Positions 24,001 through 34,873 of a stretch of DNA of 64,000 nt are shown here, in pieces (the first letter of the stretch is position 1; each line of letters begins with the position of its first letter). The notes below the pieces were generated by a model, which was not told the origin of the DNA, made no database searches, and saw nothing but the letters and a program-made list of their open reading frames with translations. Source of the DNA: Athripsodes cinereus (Eukaryota; Arthropoda; Insecta; Trichoptera; Leptoceridae); the NCBI GenBank assembly GCA_947579605.1, contig OX388307.1, positions 21,801,237 to 21,865,236 on the forward strand. The letters run 5' to 3'. Position numbers and translations under genes: made by a program.

Positions 24001-27000
24001 ACGGAACTGCGAGAACTTTACGATTGGACGGTTATTTTGCACCTGTCATCTATTGATTTACTTCACCAACCAAGAAAATACTTTTTATATTGCTTCTTAG
24101 TAATTATACTGACATCTTTGAAATATAAAAAAATCCGCGAAAATTACCAGAAAAACAGAGACTAAGTGACAATAACAGTGGGCACTCACCACCCCTGGGA
24201 AGTAACTTGTATGAAGATGTTTCCGTGCAAGTCGGCACGGGTTGCACTGTTCCGAATAAGATAAAAATTGGTTTTTGAGTGTTTTAGGACCAAATGAACA
24301 AAATAATAGCCTATGCGTTGTAATAATTAAAACTTTGAAAAATAAGGGACACCCTAAATACATACTCCACCACCATTTTGTTAGGTAATTTATTATAATC
24401 TTAGGTAAAACATGCAATAAAAGTTTTATTGCATAAATAAATTAATCACCATTCAGTACAAATAATTTTATTTATATAGATTTAAAATACAGATAATTTT
24501 CATATAATGTTTCTTTTCGGATTAGTGCCAGTAAAATGCAGTTTATAATTTGGAATAAATTTTCAAAATATGTATTAGCATTGACTCGTAAACCTAAAAT
24601 GTCATATTAATTAATGTTATTACTCTGTATTGAGTCTGTGAACAATGGACATAAATTTTAATGTGAGAATTCATAGTGGTTATGTACCTTATTACTAGAA
24701 TTGAAAACATTTTTGTACTGAACCTCAGCAGACAGTTCAACATTTGCATAAATAGGAAAAATGTAAAGTTAATATGGTTCATTTATTATTGTGATCTCTG
24801 ACCGCCCCCTCCAATGTTGGTCCCCTGCGCTCCTCTGCGGTAACTTGCCTGATAAGGCCCCAGTAATTTATATAAAGAGGGTACAGTGAGCCTTTATCAG
24901 TTAGTTCTCAGCTACCGCAGCTTAAACATTCGTGTCTACTTTGCTTCTCTCTTTCTCTCGCTAGTCTCGTGTGGTTTTATTATCAGTGCTCTGTGCTTCA
25001 AGAAAATATTTATTTACAAATAATTTCAAGATACGAATTCATTCACAAGCAATCTCAATGAGGGATCTAAATTATTAGAGTGTGTCTCACACAGCTATCA
25101 TATTATATTGCAGTTTATTTATGTTCCAAAACTAATAAAGCATCGCAGTGAGAAGTCTTCTTTGTATGCAAAAAGTATTAGGGCTCACAACACTGACGAG
25201 GTTTTAAATATTGTTATCAGAAAATAAAAGTGAATCTCATTGAATTTAATTTTCATGCATCTAACTTTGGAATTGCAAGTAGACAAAATGTATGTCAGTC
25301 TGTTTCGCGTGAACCCCATATATTACTCAGACTACTCCGATACGATTGTCTGACCCCGCTGTTATATTTAAAGCACCTGCCCATAGACATATGCTTAATA
25401 ATAGTAACAGCGTTTCTGCATTTTAAACATACAAAATATAAAAAACACCTTGAAGTTGTGTTTATTCCTGATTGAAGAAGAAGTCTTCAAGAAAAGAATA
25501 TTACGAGATAATTTCACTTCAAAATTTTCTTGGAAAACTGCACTTTAATTCTCTGATTACTTGAGAATTTGATGCTATAAAACTGCAGCTTAGATCAACT
25601 GATCAAAGGAAAATTGTACTGATATTAGGTCAGCACTGACCTCTAATTTTTGGAACATCACATACTTTAATTCGGAATCACAATGGATGTAAGTTTCATA
25701 CCTATGTATATCACTACTAGGTCCTGCATTATTATAATAAAAAGAGTTTTCAACCACTAATCAACATTTTTTTGCATTGTTTTAGTGCCATCCAGTTTTC
25801 AAAGCATTTTTGGCTGGGTCCTTCTCTGGCACATTCAGCACAATTCTTTTCCAACCATTGGATCTGGTGAAGACAAGATTGCAGAATCCTACTGTACAAA
25901 TGCAAACAGCAGCTATTGAGTAAGTTATACAAGATTCATATCTTAGTTTGAAAATAGCTCAATGATTTGTCTATTACATTTATGTTTGAAACATAATATA
26001 TAATTTTCTGTTTGTTTGTCTATAGGGGCCGCTCACCTCATGGAATGATGAATATCTTTACAAATATTGTCAGACAGCATCACATTGTAGGATTATGGCG
26101 TGGCATGATACCTGTAAGTTATAATTTAAATTCTAAAAGTACTCTCAGATTATTCAATAATATTTTTATCATAAAATTTAAACAGCTAATCTACTTATTT
26201 AAATGAAAATAAATTAAATTTTCTGACGAAAACAATTTTTATTTGCTGACGTAAAATGTAGTCTGTTACTGTGAAAGATAACATGCACACATCTATGTAG
26301 TGATATTCATTTTATATATCATAAATTGTGTGTATAGTTATCAGTTTGTTTGCTATTTCAAATTGAGTTTCTTATTATCGTAGTACAAATAAAAAGTCTG
26401 TGATATTTAATGTTTGGAAATTGATTGATAAAGATGAATGTTATATGGAGGTAATAAAAAAATATTAGTTATATGAATTGATTTACCTAGCATATCTGGC
26501 TCATGGTAATTGCTTAGTAAACTTCCAAAAACCAACAGCAAAAATAAATATGTATTTATATATATTTGTATTGTTACAGTCTCTGACACGTTGTGTGCCT
26601 GGGGTGGGTTTATATTTCTCATCCTTGCATTGGCTGAAGGGTACAGTGGTTGCTGCTCAAGGAGGCCAAGAATTGAGCAGCTTGCAAGCTGTCGGGTTAG
26701 GAGTGGCGGCACGCACATTCACTGGAGTGATACTGAATCCTTTCTCCGTTATTAAAACTAGGTATAATAATATTAATGAATTTCTTCTTCATTCAACGAC
26801 GAAATATATTTATCCTATTTATAACTATTTTAGTAACTCTCTGATTTTTTTTTATAATCATGTATTTGTATAAACTAAATTCATCACCTTAATGTAACAA
26901 ACACATTAAAAATTCCTTTTGCACAATATTATAGGTGATTTTTCCTAAATACTCTTTCTTAACTAACACAAAATACAGATAATCAAAATTGTAATCAATA

Positions 27001-28855
27001 AATGTTAAAATAAAGCTATGTGCTATTCGGGTATAACCCACAAAGCATGGTATGTAAAACATTAGAATCTGTAATCTCTTTAACATAATATAGTGTTATC
27101 ATCTCTAAAGTAGGTGCTATAATTATTATTGTCAGAGATAAAAGAAGTACCATCCGACTCACACACATACTGAATATAAATAACAATAATAATATGATAC
27201 TCCCCAGGGTCATGATCATGGTTTGTTGTGTTAGTAATGTAATATTTGTTATTTACACTCTACACTACACTCCACAATATACTATTCATCAGATAACAAT
27301 CATTCATTGAGTCTATAGCACTCTACTCTATATAATTATGTAATATCTCTAGTATATTAGATATATGTGCAATCTGTATCATGTCATTTCTAATAATTAA
27401 GGTACACAGTAACGCGCTAATCTATCTTAAATAAGAGTACTCTTTTTTTGTACAATGTCATTATCTACAAACCTCTTAATGACATCTTTCACAAGTGTGG
27501 TAGTCAGTGAACCAACTGCATATTATAAACACACACAAGTTAAAAAATAAAGCATCGAGACTTTTTACGCTGTATTGACACTTTTAGTTTTTCTGGAATC
27601 GTGATTTAGATTACAACACTGCAAAGTTTCATTTATCCCGAGACTCCATAAGGAATATTTTTAACCTGACTTCCTATTCGCCATTCCCATTTTCATTATA
27701 TAAGTATATTGGAGGCGAATATACAACTAAATTGGAGGTGACCAGTATTGTATCTAAACCAGTGTACGTGGAGCGTGTTTTTGCAATATCTGCACCTGTA
27801 GTCTGGAACAGGCTTCCACAAATGATCAGAGAAACGCAGGACATATCTCGTTTCAAGAACCAACTGAAGACTTATCTATTCAAGAAATCTCACGGAATAA
27901 TCCTGGCACAACCTTAGTTAGCAAAGAGCGCCCTTGAGGTGGATTTTTTTCACAAAACGGCGCTTTACAAATCATCCAAATAATAATAATAGTTGGGACT
28001 TATTAGATTTCATTTGTACTTAGGTTTGAGTCTGGTGTCTATGGATACAGTAGTGTTCTGGGTGCTCTGAATCATATCTGGACTGTGGAAGGAGCCAGGG
28101 GATTGTACTGTGGCCTGGGTGCTACTCTGGCTAGAGATGCCCCCTTCTCGGGTCTGTACCTGATGTTTTACACCAAGGGCAAACAGGCCATTCCTAAAGG
28201 TACACTTTTTTTAAACACTTCATACTAGAATAATAACTTATAATACTTAAGTTGCTAGTCTAATTGATCAGCCGAAATACTTAAGTTAATAAATACTTTA
28301 AAATAAATGAAAATCATTATCAATGTCAGAGCTTTTTAGGCTATGAAACACTCTCAATTTAAAATTCTGTAATAACAATATTTTCTCCTAAAATAGAATA
28401 CCAACCCTGATTATGAAATTCTTTGTGACTCAACTAGAGATTCAACTCACATCTTTAAGAGTTGTATCGTTATCTTAGTAAATACATCATACATAGCTAT
28501 ACATCAAACTATATACCTACTTTTTCTGTTGATATTTATTTATTTCTGTATCATTTCCTTTTTAGAATGGTTGCAATCTCCAACGCAAGCTAGTGTCTTG
28601 CATTTCTCATGTGGTATATTCGCTGGCGTACTTGCTTCTGTTGTCACAAACCCTGCCGATGTGATTAAGACTCGCATGCAGCTCTATCCGGATAAGTATC
28701 CTACAATCCTTAGCGCCATAATGTATATCCACCAACACCACGGAGTAGCTGGATATTTCAAGGGAGTAGTTCCCAGGATGCTGAGACGTACATTAATGAC
28801 AGCCATGGCTTGGACTCTGTACGAGCAGATAACACGATCCATAGGTTTAAAATAG
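21059..28855 (+). CDS. SLC25A38: Mitochondrial glycine transporter (SLC25A38 / Hem25)
   Basis: Carries glycine into the mitochondrial matrix for the first step of haem synthesis; inner-membrane carrier. Exons, joined by GT-AG sites and phase: 21059-21142, 25786-25919, 26026-26113, 26580-26761, 28024-28199, 28566-28855, giving 317 residues (human protein about 300). The three carrier repeats each show the signature: [11 protein letters not shown] (exon 2), NPFSVIKTR (exon 4) and [11 protein letters not shown] (exon 6). Family-specific stretches are [43 protein letters not shown] and [15 protein letters not shown]. The assignment to SLC25A38 rests on these. The first exon (28 codons, hydrophilic, good donor gatgtaagt) matches in phase but has no conserved sequence; an alternative two-codon start exon lies at 25683. 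Intron 1 is 4.6 kb and holds a DNA transposon and an LTR; intron 4 holds a reverse-transcriptase tail. No frameshift or missing residue was seen. Confidence 0.9.
22504..24354 (-). mobile_element. 1.85-kb DNA element with GGGTGTCCC ends, degenerate protein inside
   Basis: The left end reads gggtgtcccttatttggtca and the right end, on the minus strand, gggtgtcccttatttttcaa, a clear terminal inverted repeat. Minus-strand frames in the middle read [19 protein letters not shown] and, after a stop, [11 protein letters not shown]…APNQDLCFL, then [10 protein letters not shown]. This resembles an uncharacterised transposon-borne protein seen in many insects ('MHQARWM…'), here with several stops. No matching target duplication found. 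It lies in intron 1 of SLC25A38, antisense to the gene. The superfamily is unassigned. Confidence 0.65.
24815..25192 (+). mobile_element. LTR of a Ty3/gypsy-type retrotransposon (solo or 5' remnant)
   Basis: The 378-base block starts tgttggtcccctgcgctcct and ends …agggctcacaaca, so it has TG…CA ends with TGTTG/CAACA inverted termini. It contains a TATA box (tttatataaagag, about 24868), a C/T-rich start region and the polyadenylation signal aataaagcatcgc (about 25132). Directly after it 'ctgacgagg' looks like a gypsy-type primer-binding site with a small deletion. No gag or pol follows and no duplication is visible, so only a terminal piece survives. It points the same way as SLC25A38. Confidence 0.65.
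25683..25688 (+). other. SLC25A38: Possible alternative first coding exon of SLC25A38 (Met-Asp)
   Basis: The sequence cacaATGGAT is followed directly by a consensus donor gtaagt. Two codons end in phase 0, and exon 2 begins in phase 0 with TGC CAT CCA, so splicing would give a protein starting [10 protein letters not shown]. The start context is good. It lies 490 bases downstream of the LTR with its TATA box. It may instead be chance or a donor inside a 5' UTR; only transcript data can decide. Confidence 0.35.
25927..25971 (+). repeat. SINE/RTE tail fragment beside an exon donor
   Basis: 'atacaagattcatatctta' followed by 'gtttgaaaatagctc' matches the 3' tail of the SINE family A copy at about 58236-58270. 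It starts a few bases after the exon 2 donor of SLC25A38. Confidence 0.5.
27476..27545 (+). repeat. Repeat A, 5' fragment
   Basis: 'tttcacaagtgtggtagtca' followed by 'gtgaaccaactgcat' matches the start of repeat A. The rest is absent. It is in intron 4 of SLC25A38. Confidence 0.55.
27725..27985 (+). pseudogene. Non-LTR reverse-transcriptase C-terminal tail
   Basis: The frame 27732-27917 reads [38 protein letters not shown], the 'F…AP..WN.LP…R…..FK..LKT.LF' block that ends pol in CR1/Rex/jockey-type elements. It is followed by 'gcaaagagcgcccttgaggt' and an (AATAAT)n-like tail near 27975. Only this 3' end is present, so it is a 5'-truncated insertion in intron 4 of SLC25A38. The clade is uncertain. 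Confidence 0.7.
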
Positions 28856-30878
28856 TTAACATTTGTTTTTATAATATCCTACCAATTCTGTAATAGGATC
28901 TGTCATGTTTAACAAAATGACTCACTCAAAACATATTTTTTATTGAGTGAGTTAAAAATAAAAAACAAACATTTTATTTTTAGGGGACCTGCTATTATGA
29001 TACCAAAGATGATCAAGAGTTTGTTCATAATCCATATTTAGTTGCTTGTATTGTATATTATCCATATTAAATAATCTTGTGATCATAAGCAAATTAAATG
29101 GGTTTGCTATTTCATGGATAGATCAAGTTAATCAAAATCAAGAATTTTAAAATAAATCTTGAATATGTATTTTTATATTGTAGCTTAGTTTTTTATTGAT
29201 TATAATGAATAATTGACACTAGGTGTTAATTAGATGGGTTATAGAATTAAGGTAATTGTTTATGCACTAATTATTTTATTTTTTAAACTCTGCCACGTTC
29301 ATACTACCCAATAGAATATTTGTGTTCATATTGATTCCCTAAATTGACCATATCTGAAACTTTATGCAACTGTTGATAGATCAGTTTGAAACGTAATTGT
29401 ATGATAATTAATTACTATCTTGACATTTGAACTCTGTGTTAGGTTTACAAGGTTCACTGTGTTTATCAAATGTGCGCAGTTATAAAATAGTTTTATTCAA
29501 ATGTAATAAGTCGTTAACTTGTACTTTGTAAGTTGTTATTAATTTTCATTGCATACTTGTATTCGATTGTACTTTTAACAAGTTTTAGAGTGTTTTTTTT
29601 TTAAAAACTTGTCCATCACACGATTATTGAATAGTTAAATATTTATGTAACTAAAATACAGTTGTAAATTAGACCAATTCATTTGTGGCCCTCTATATAT
29701 CATTATTTGTGTATTCTAGAAAAAATATTTGTCAGTCTGATTTTTCAAATTATTGTCATTTTTGGTCTTTGATTACTCTATTCTAAAATGAATTTTTTTC
29801 ACATTGGAGTAAATAAGAATCTCTCATTGGTTGGATATCAAATTCTCATTAGTAATAAACCAATCATCTATGATATTTACATTGTGTTAACTTTTAATTG
29901 TATCTGTCTCGCGTCTTTCTACGTTTTGTTGATAGGTTTTAAATGAAATAATTGGATTAACATGAGACAAAATGTGCCTTATATTTTATCCTTAATATAA
30001 TTATTTTAGTATGTGTTCAATACAAATGTATGTTCCAAAAATTAGGTATAAGAAATGATGAGGGTGTTACTATGGTACAGAGTTACTTGAGTATATTACT
30101 GTGCAATGAAATTTATTAATGTTTTAAAAACATTTTTTTTGTTGAAATTTTAATAAAATAATATCTGAAAATTTTGTGTTCATTTAAAAATAATCTCATA
30201 ATTTGATACTTATTACTGAAATAAATCAATGACTGTGGCTATGAAAATTAAGAATGAAGTAAAGCCAATAGAAGAAACAGTGTTCTCCTTTACAGAACAT
30301 AGAGGTAAATTAGATACAGCATTGTGGACAATAATGCCAACCATATTCACTAGTTCCTCAAACGCTCCGCAAATAAACAGTGCAAATGTCAATCAATAAA
30401 TATGACTGTAACATTGTATGTAGACTTTATTCTACAAAAGTACCTATGTTCTAGAAGAAAAATGAATGCTCGTTTTCCAAAGATATTATTATTTTCAGCT
30501 GGATACATATTGGATGGCCACAATCTTCACTGAATTTATAATTAGGCAATTTGGCACCACAGTAAGATGGAGAGATGAAATAAGAAAGGACCTGCCTTTT
30601 TAGTATGAGACGGTTCATCAATTCAAGACTAACAAAACAAAATTGTTAACAAATATATAATTACATTAAAACTAAAACAATCTTCACATATATAACACAT
30701 AATGAAAAAAATTACACATTTAGGATGATCTGGTAACACTCCTTATCGTCTAAAGACAGAAACAATTCACAGTGAATAATATTTCAACAAACACATACTG
30801 TCAGTGGATCGCACAATTCACCCTATGTTTAATCATATTTTATCACGCTGTGAAAATGCTACAAATGCAACATAATAT
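28856..30878 (+). other. 3' flank of SLC25A38
   Basis: AT-rich sequence with several possible polyadenylation signals (for example near 30152 and 30219). The end of the transcript cannot be fixed from sequence. No other gene seen. Confidence 0.4.
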
Positions 30879-31639
30879 TTCTGCCCTAAGATGGCAAAGT
30901 ATGATATGTCACTTTTAACAAACTTTACAGGAGAGCAAATTTAAAGTTTGATGTGTTGGTATAAATCAGGGAAAAGACAATAAAAACATATAATAATGGA
31001 AATATGTAGACAAAATGGTTATTTATTGAGTTAAATACATAAATATGCTATTTTCAAATGTAAAGTAATGAAATTTGTCATATATCTGACTATCTACCTG
31101 ACATATCATATTTTGGCATCTTAATATAAGATGCCAAAATATGATCTCCTATTGAAAAGTAAGTAAAACATGATATATCTAGGACATATCGTATGTAGCC
31201 TCCTTCTGTTTGTAAGATTAAACTAGCAAACTTGAGAATGCAATGTGAGTACATGAAATTTTTATGAATAATTAATTATTAGTATTTTAATTATTGATTG
31301 GTTCAAACATCTTTTTATAACATTGATTTCCTTTAGAAATCTCTAAAATATTAATCTTCTCTAATTTGCCTAATAGAACACCATGCTTAGGCAACTTTTA
31401 CTATTATAATCATCATCATAAGCATGACAGCTCAGGATGGGCCTTGGCTAAATCTAAGAGTCTCCTCTACTCTTCCCTGTCAGCTGCCTTTATTCTCCAA
31501 CTTAATGTTATAAGCTAAAATTCCTTTTTTTTTAAAACGATCCATGATTTTATGAATCTTTTTTTCTAAACACCTTCCCTCTAATTTAAAAAATTGTGTA
31601 AAGGGCTAGGAATGACTCGACAAGACTCACAAAATCTGA

Positions 31640-31925
31640 TCCAGTAGTGGAACGGAATGCAAAGAGTGTAAATTATACTATACCCTCACGCCATGACCCA
31701 AGCGGGGTAGGCAGAGAGAACGGAACGCCAAATAGACCAATCCCTACACACTTCCTTCGCTTCCTCCACATTCATACAGTTTCTCATACACGCACGTCGG
31801 TTCCTCTTACTAAACACGCGCCCGTCCTTGATAGTCTGTATTCAATATGTCCAAACCACCGAAGTTTATTCACGCACATTCTGTCCTCAACACTCTTCTT
31901 GCATCCGCTCATTCTTTTTTTTTTT
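31640..31925 (-). pseudogene. RTE-type retrotransposon 3' fragment
   Basis: The plus strand reads 'taccctcacgccatgaccca', 'caagcggggtaggcagagag', 'ccctacacacttccttcgct', and on the minus strand this contains MCVNKLRWFGHV, the C-terminal 'RW.GHV' block of RTE-like reverse transcriptases. A diverged relative lies at 42575-42945 in the same orientation. Truncated, no intact frame. Confidence 0.6.
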
Positions 31926-32195
31926 GAATAACTAGTAATATATGTTTGAGTCTGTAATTACTAGAGAACATATTGTTTTTTTTTAATTATAAAAAAATGT
32001 ATATTTTTAAAATAAATAAATATGTAGACAAATCATAATTAGCCATATTACATATCATAATCATCTATATTACCGAAAAGTCAATATTACAAAATATGTC
32101 TTGTGAAATACAAGTAGGTATACTATCGCAATGCCGATACATAAGATGCCAAACTATGATATGTAGACATACCAATAGGCTATCGCGATGCTGAT

Positions 32196-33618
32196 CAGAG
32201 ATGTGCAAAATACTTTCAAAAAAGTATTTAAATACAAAATACAAATACTTTTGAATTCTTGTATTTCAAATACAAAATACTAAATACTTTTTCAAAATGG
32301 TATTTAAATACAAAATACGTATTTTCAAAATACTTTTTAAAATACCTTTTTAAAATACTTTTTACAAATAGTCGAACAAGGTGTAAGACAAAAGTATTTA
32401 ATATTTAAACCATTGATGAATGAAAGAGAAATTAAAAACTGGACAAAAGTATACATAAATGGAGAAAGGGTTGACATGATTCGATATAGCATTGCTTGCA
32501 GACAATTGATGAATGCCATTGATGAATGAAAAACTGGACAAGAGCATACATAAATGGAGAAAGAGTTGATATGATTCGATATAGCATTGCTTGCAGACAA
32601 TTGATGAATGAAAAACTGGACAAGAGTATACATAAATGGAGAAAGGGTTGACATGATTCGATATATCATTGCTTGCAGACAATGAGGATGAGCCTTAGGA
32701 AGAACTGTCAAAATAGAAAAAAAAAATAATTAAGTCATGACAAAATGTACGGTTGTTAGAAGAGATAAGCCCAAAATTGTCATAAATGGATTGAGTATCA
32801 TCAAGCAGGTAAGAGAAATCCTGATTTGGGCTGCAAAATAAATCAGAATGGATAATCCAAATCTGAAATCGTATGGACTACTGTAACATCATACATACAG
32901 TATACAGGACTGCTCCAGACTCTTCCTTATCGTCTTCAGATGGTTTTTAGTGTTGCCTCCGGATCATTTACAGAGAGAATAAGAGCTGCCACATAACTTC
33001 ACTACTAAGAAGTCTACACTAACTGAGAAACCTAGATATACTGGTGTTTAAACTGTGTCTCACTGTCTACAAGGCAGCACACTACCCACTGAGCTGTTCC
33101 GCTGACGAAAATGTGTGGCGAAGGCTGTGCTCAGCTTCTTAAACTCGTTGAACTCAAAAGGGCAAATACCTCTAAATTTGCAGAAAGAAGAAACAAAGTC
33201 GCAGTGTCATCTGGCTGGAATAGATTGCCTTCAGACAAAATTGAAAATGCTACCATTCAGGAGAAATCACAGCGCCCTTGAAATGGCCATGGATCGTTAA
33301 ACGGCGTCATGTATAATTTGTTCAATCATCATTATTATGTGTGTATATCTCAAACATGGAGTACTCTTATGGAAACATTGTATTTGTAATTCAACAAATT
33401 GGCAAAAAAAGCTTGCGTACGCGCATATCAATTAATGGCAGAATTTTGTTTCAAACCATAAAAAGGTATTTTGTAAAAGTATTTTGTGTAAAATACAAAA
33501 TACTCAAAAAAAGTATTTCAAATAAAATACAAAATACTTTTTACAAAAAGGTATTTGAATATTTTAAATAGAGTATTTGTATTTTAAATACTTTTATTTC
33601 AAATACGTCACATCTCTG
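32196..33618 (+). mobile_element. hAT-like non-autonomous element, copy 2 (CAGAGATGTG ends)
   Basis: The 1,423-base element starts cagagatgtgcaaaatactt and ends …acgtcacatctctg. It is flanked by a perfect 8-base duplication atgctgat (32188-32195 and 33619-33626). It is the same family as 17473-18748, inverted, with the same AAATACTTTT-rich ends and the same broken reverse-transcriptase segment. It differs by a local triplication around 32413-32685, where 'gattcgatatakcattgctt' occurs at 32478, 32573 and 32654. Minus-strand open frames over this triplication are artefacts of the repeat. Confidence 0.92.
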
Positions 33619-33855
33619 ATGCTGATACATAAGATGGCAAACTATGATATGTAGACATATCATAGTTTGCCATCTTAGGAAATCCTGAAAACGCACATAT
33701 CATATTTTGAAATCCTTTTTTAATTCAAATAATATAAACCATATCCATATCATATTTTGCCATCTTGTAGATCTCGCAGAGACGAATCAATTGATACCAA
33801 TAACTCAATTTGACCAAAAAAGTGACATATCATACTTTGCCATCTTAGGGCAGAA

Positions 33856-34873
33856 TTTTAAAACTCTTACTTAGGTGTTATAAATGTAGTAAAAAGCTAT
33901 AATAAAAGATATTTAATTAATTTGAATTCGAAATGGAATGGACTGTCATGCAGTGCTAAAAATACTGAGGAAGTTTCACATAATTTTAACAAAAAGGTTG
34001 TAACATTTGAGTAGAGCAACTTAGCAGCGATATTTAAGAATCAATCTCTCATTAAGGAGTCTAAAATATTGTTTTCTGAATACAAATGTTGATGTGTTTT
34101 CATGTTTGAGCATTTGAAATGGTGCTAAATAAAAACATCAACTTATTTTAAATGTTAAAATAAAAACATTTCTAATAAATTTCACATATGCTAATAAGCC
34201 ACACATTCTCACAGATATATAGCCTAAAATATTTTGAGTTTTAAAATATTTGATTGTTATCAATTTCATTTAGTTGTGCATTTATACAAGAACCAGTTAC
34301 GAAACAATACAATACATAAAGAAAACAATACAAATTAATTTCACACATTTTTCATTAGTGCAACACTTTGCAAACTTTATAATGAAACATTAAGTTTAGA
34401 AAAACTTTTCAAAACGAAGCAATATAACTAATTTTCAATACATGATACAATTAGTAAATTCAGTGCTTAACATAGTAATATAAATCTATTTTCTTAATTG
34501 ATACGTTTGGACCCAGTTCATTTATATATTATAAAAACCGCACATACTTCTGTGCAAAACAACAGTTGTAATACATTATGTACATATACATACTGTGGTA
34601 ATATTTATTTTGAACTTTTATTTTGTATACCCTGTGATGTATAAATTAACAAACAATTATTACTTCTATTCACGAGCCATACAAATTGAAATATTATTCA
34701 ATGGTTTGAATGAGAGGCTATATAAAAAGAAAACAGTTAAGCTAGAAATGTTTCAACTTTATCAAATCAGGCATTCCATTCCCTGAGGAAATCTCAAGCA
34801 ATGCATTAATGAATATTGCATTATTGCTTTCATCAAAATAATACATTCATGCAATAAGGTCACTGTAGATATT
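33856..34873. other. 3' flank of BRAT1, nothing recognised
   Basis: AT-rich, presumably including the BRAT1 3' UTR on the minus strand. No repeat or RNA gene seen. Confidence 0.4.

Larger units (their letters stand above)
30879..33855. mobile_element. 3-kb inverted-repeat element with reiterated AAGATGGCAAA motif
   Basis: The left end is ttctgccctaagatggcaaa followed by gtatgatatgtcactttt. The right end is the exact inverse, aaaagtgacatatcatactt followed by tgccatcttagggcagaa, an inverted repeat of about 38 bases. Variants of the terminal motif recur inside at 31100-31146 (a palindrome), 32142-32166, 33629-33678 (a palindrome), 33690, 33745 and 33824. No transposase frame is visible. A hAT-like element (32196-33618) is nested inside one half of a duplicated internal block and an RTE fragment lies at 31640-31925. 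A clear target duplication was not found. Confidence 0.7.

Noticed and set aside
24815..25192. A complete LTR retrotransposon around the LTR
   Set aside because: No second LTR and no gag/pol frames follow before SLC25A38 exon 2; only an LTR and a possible primer-binding remnant are supported.
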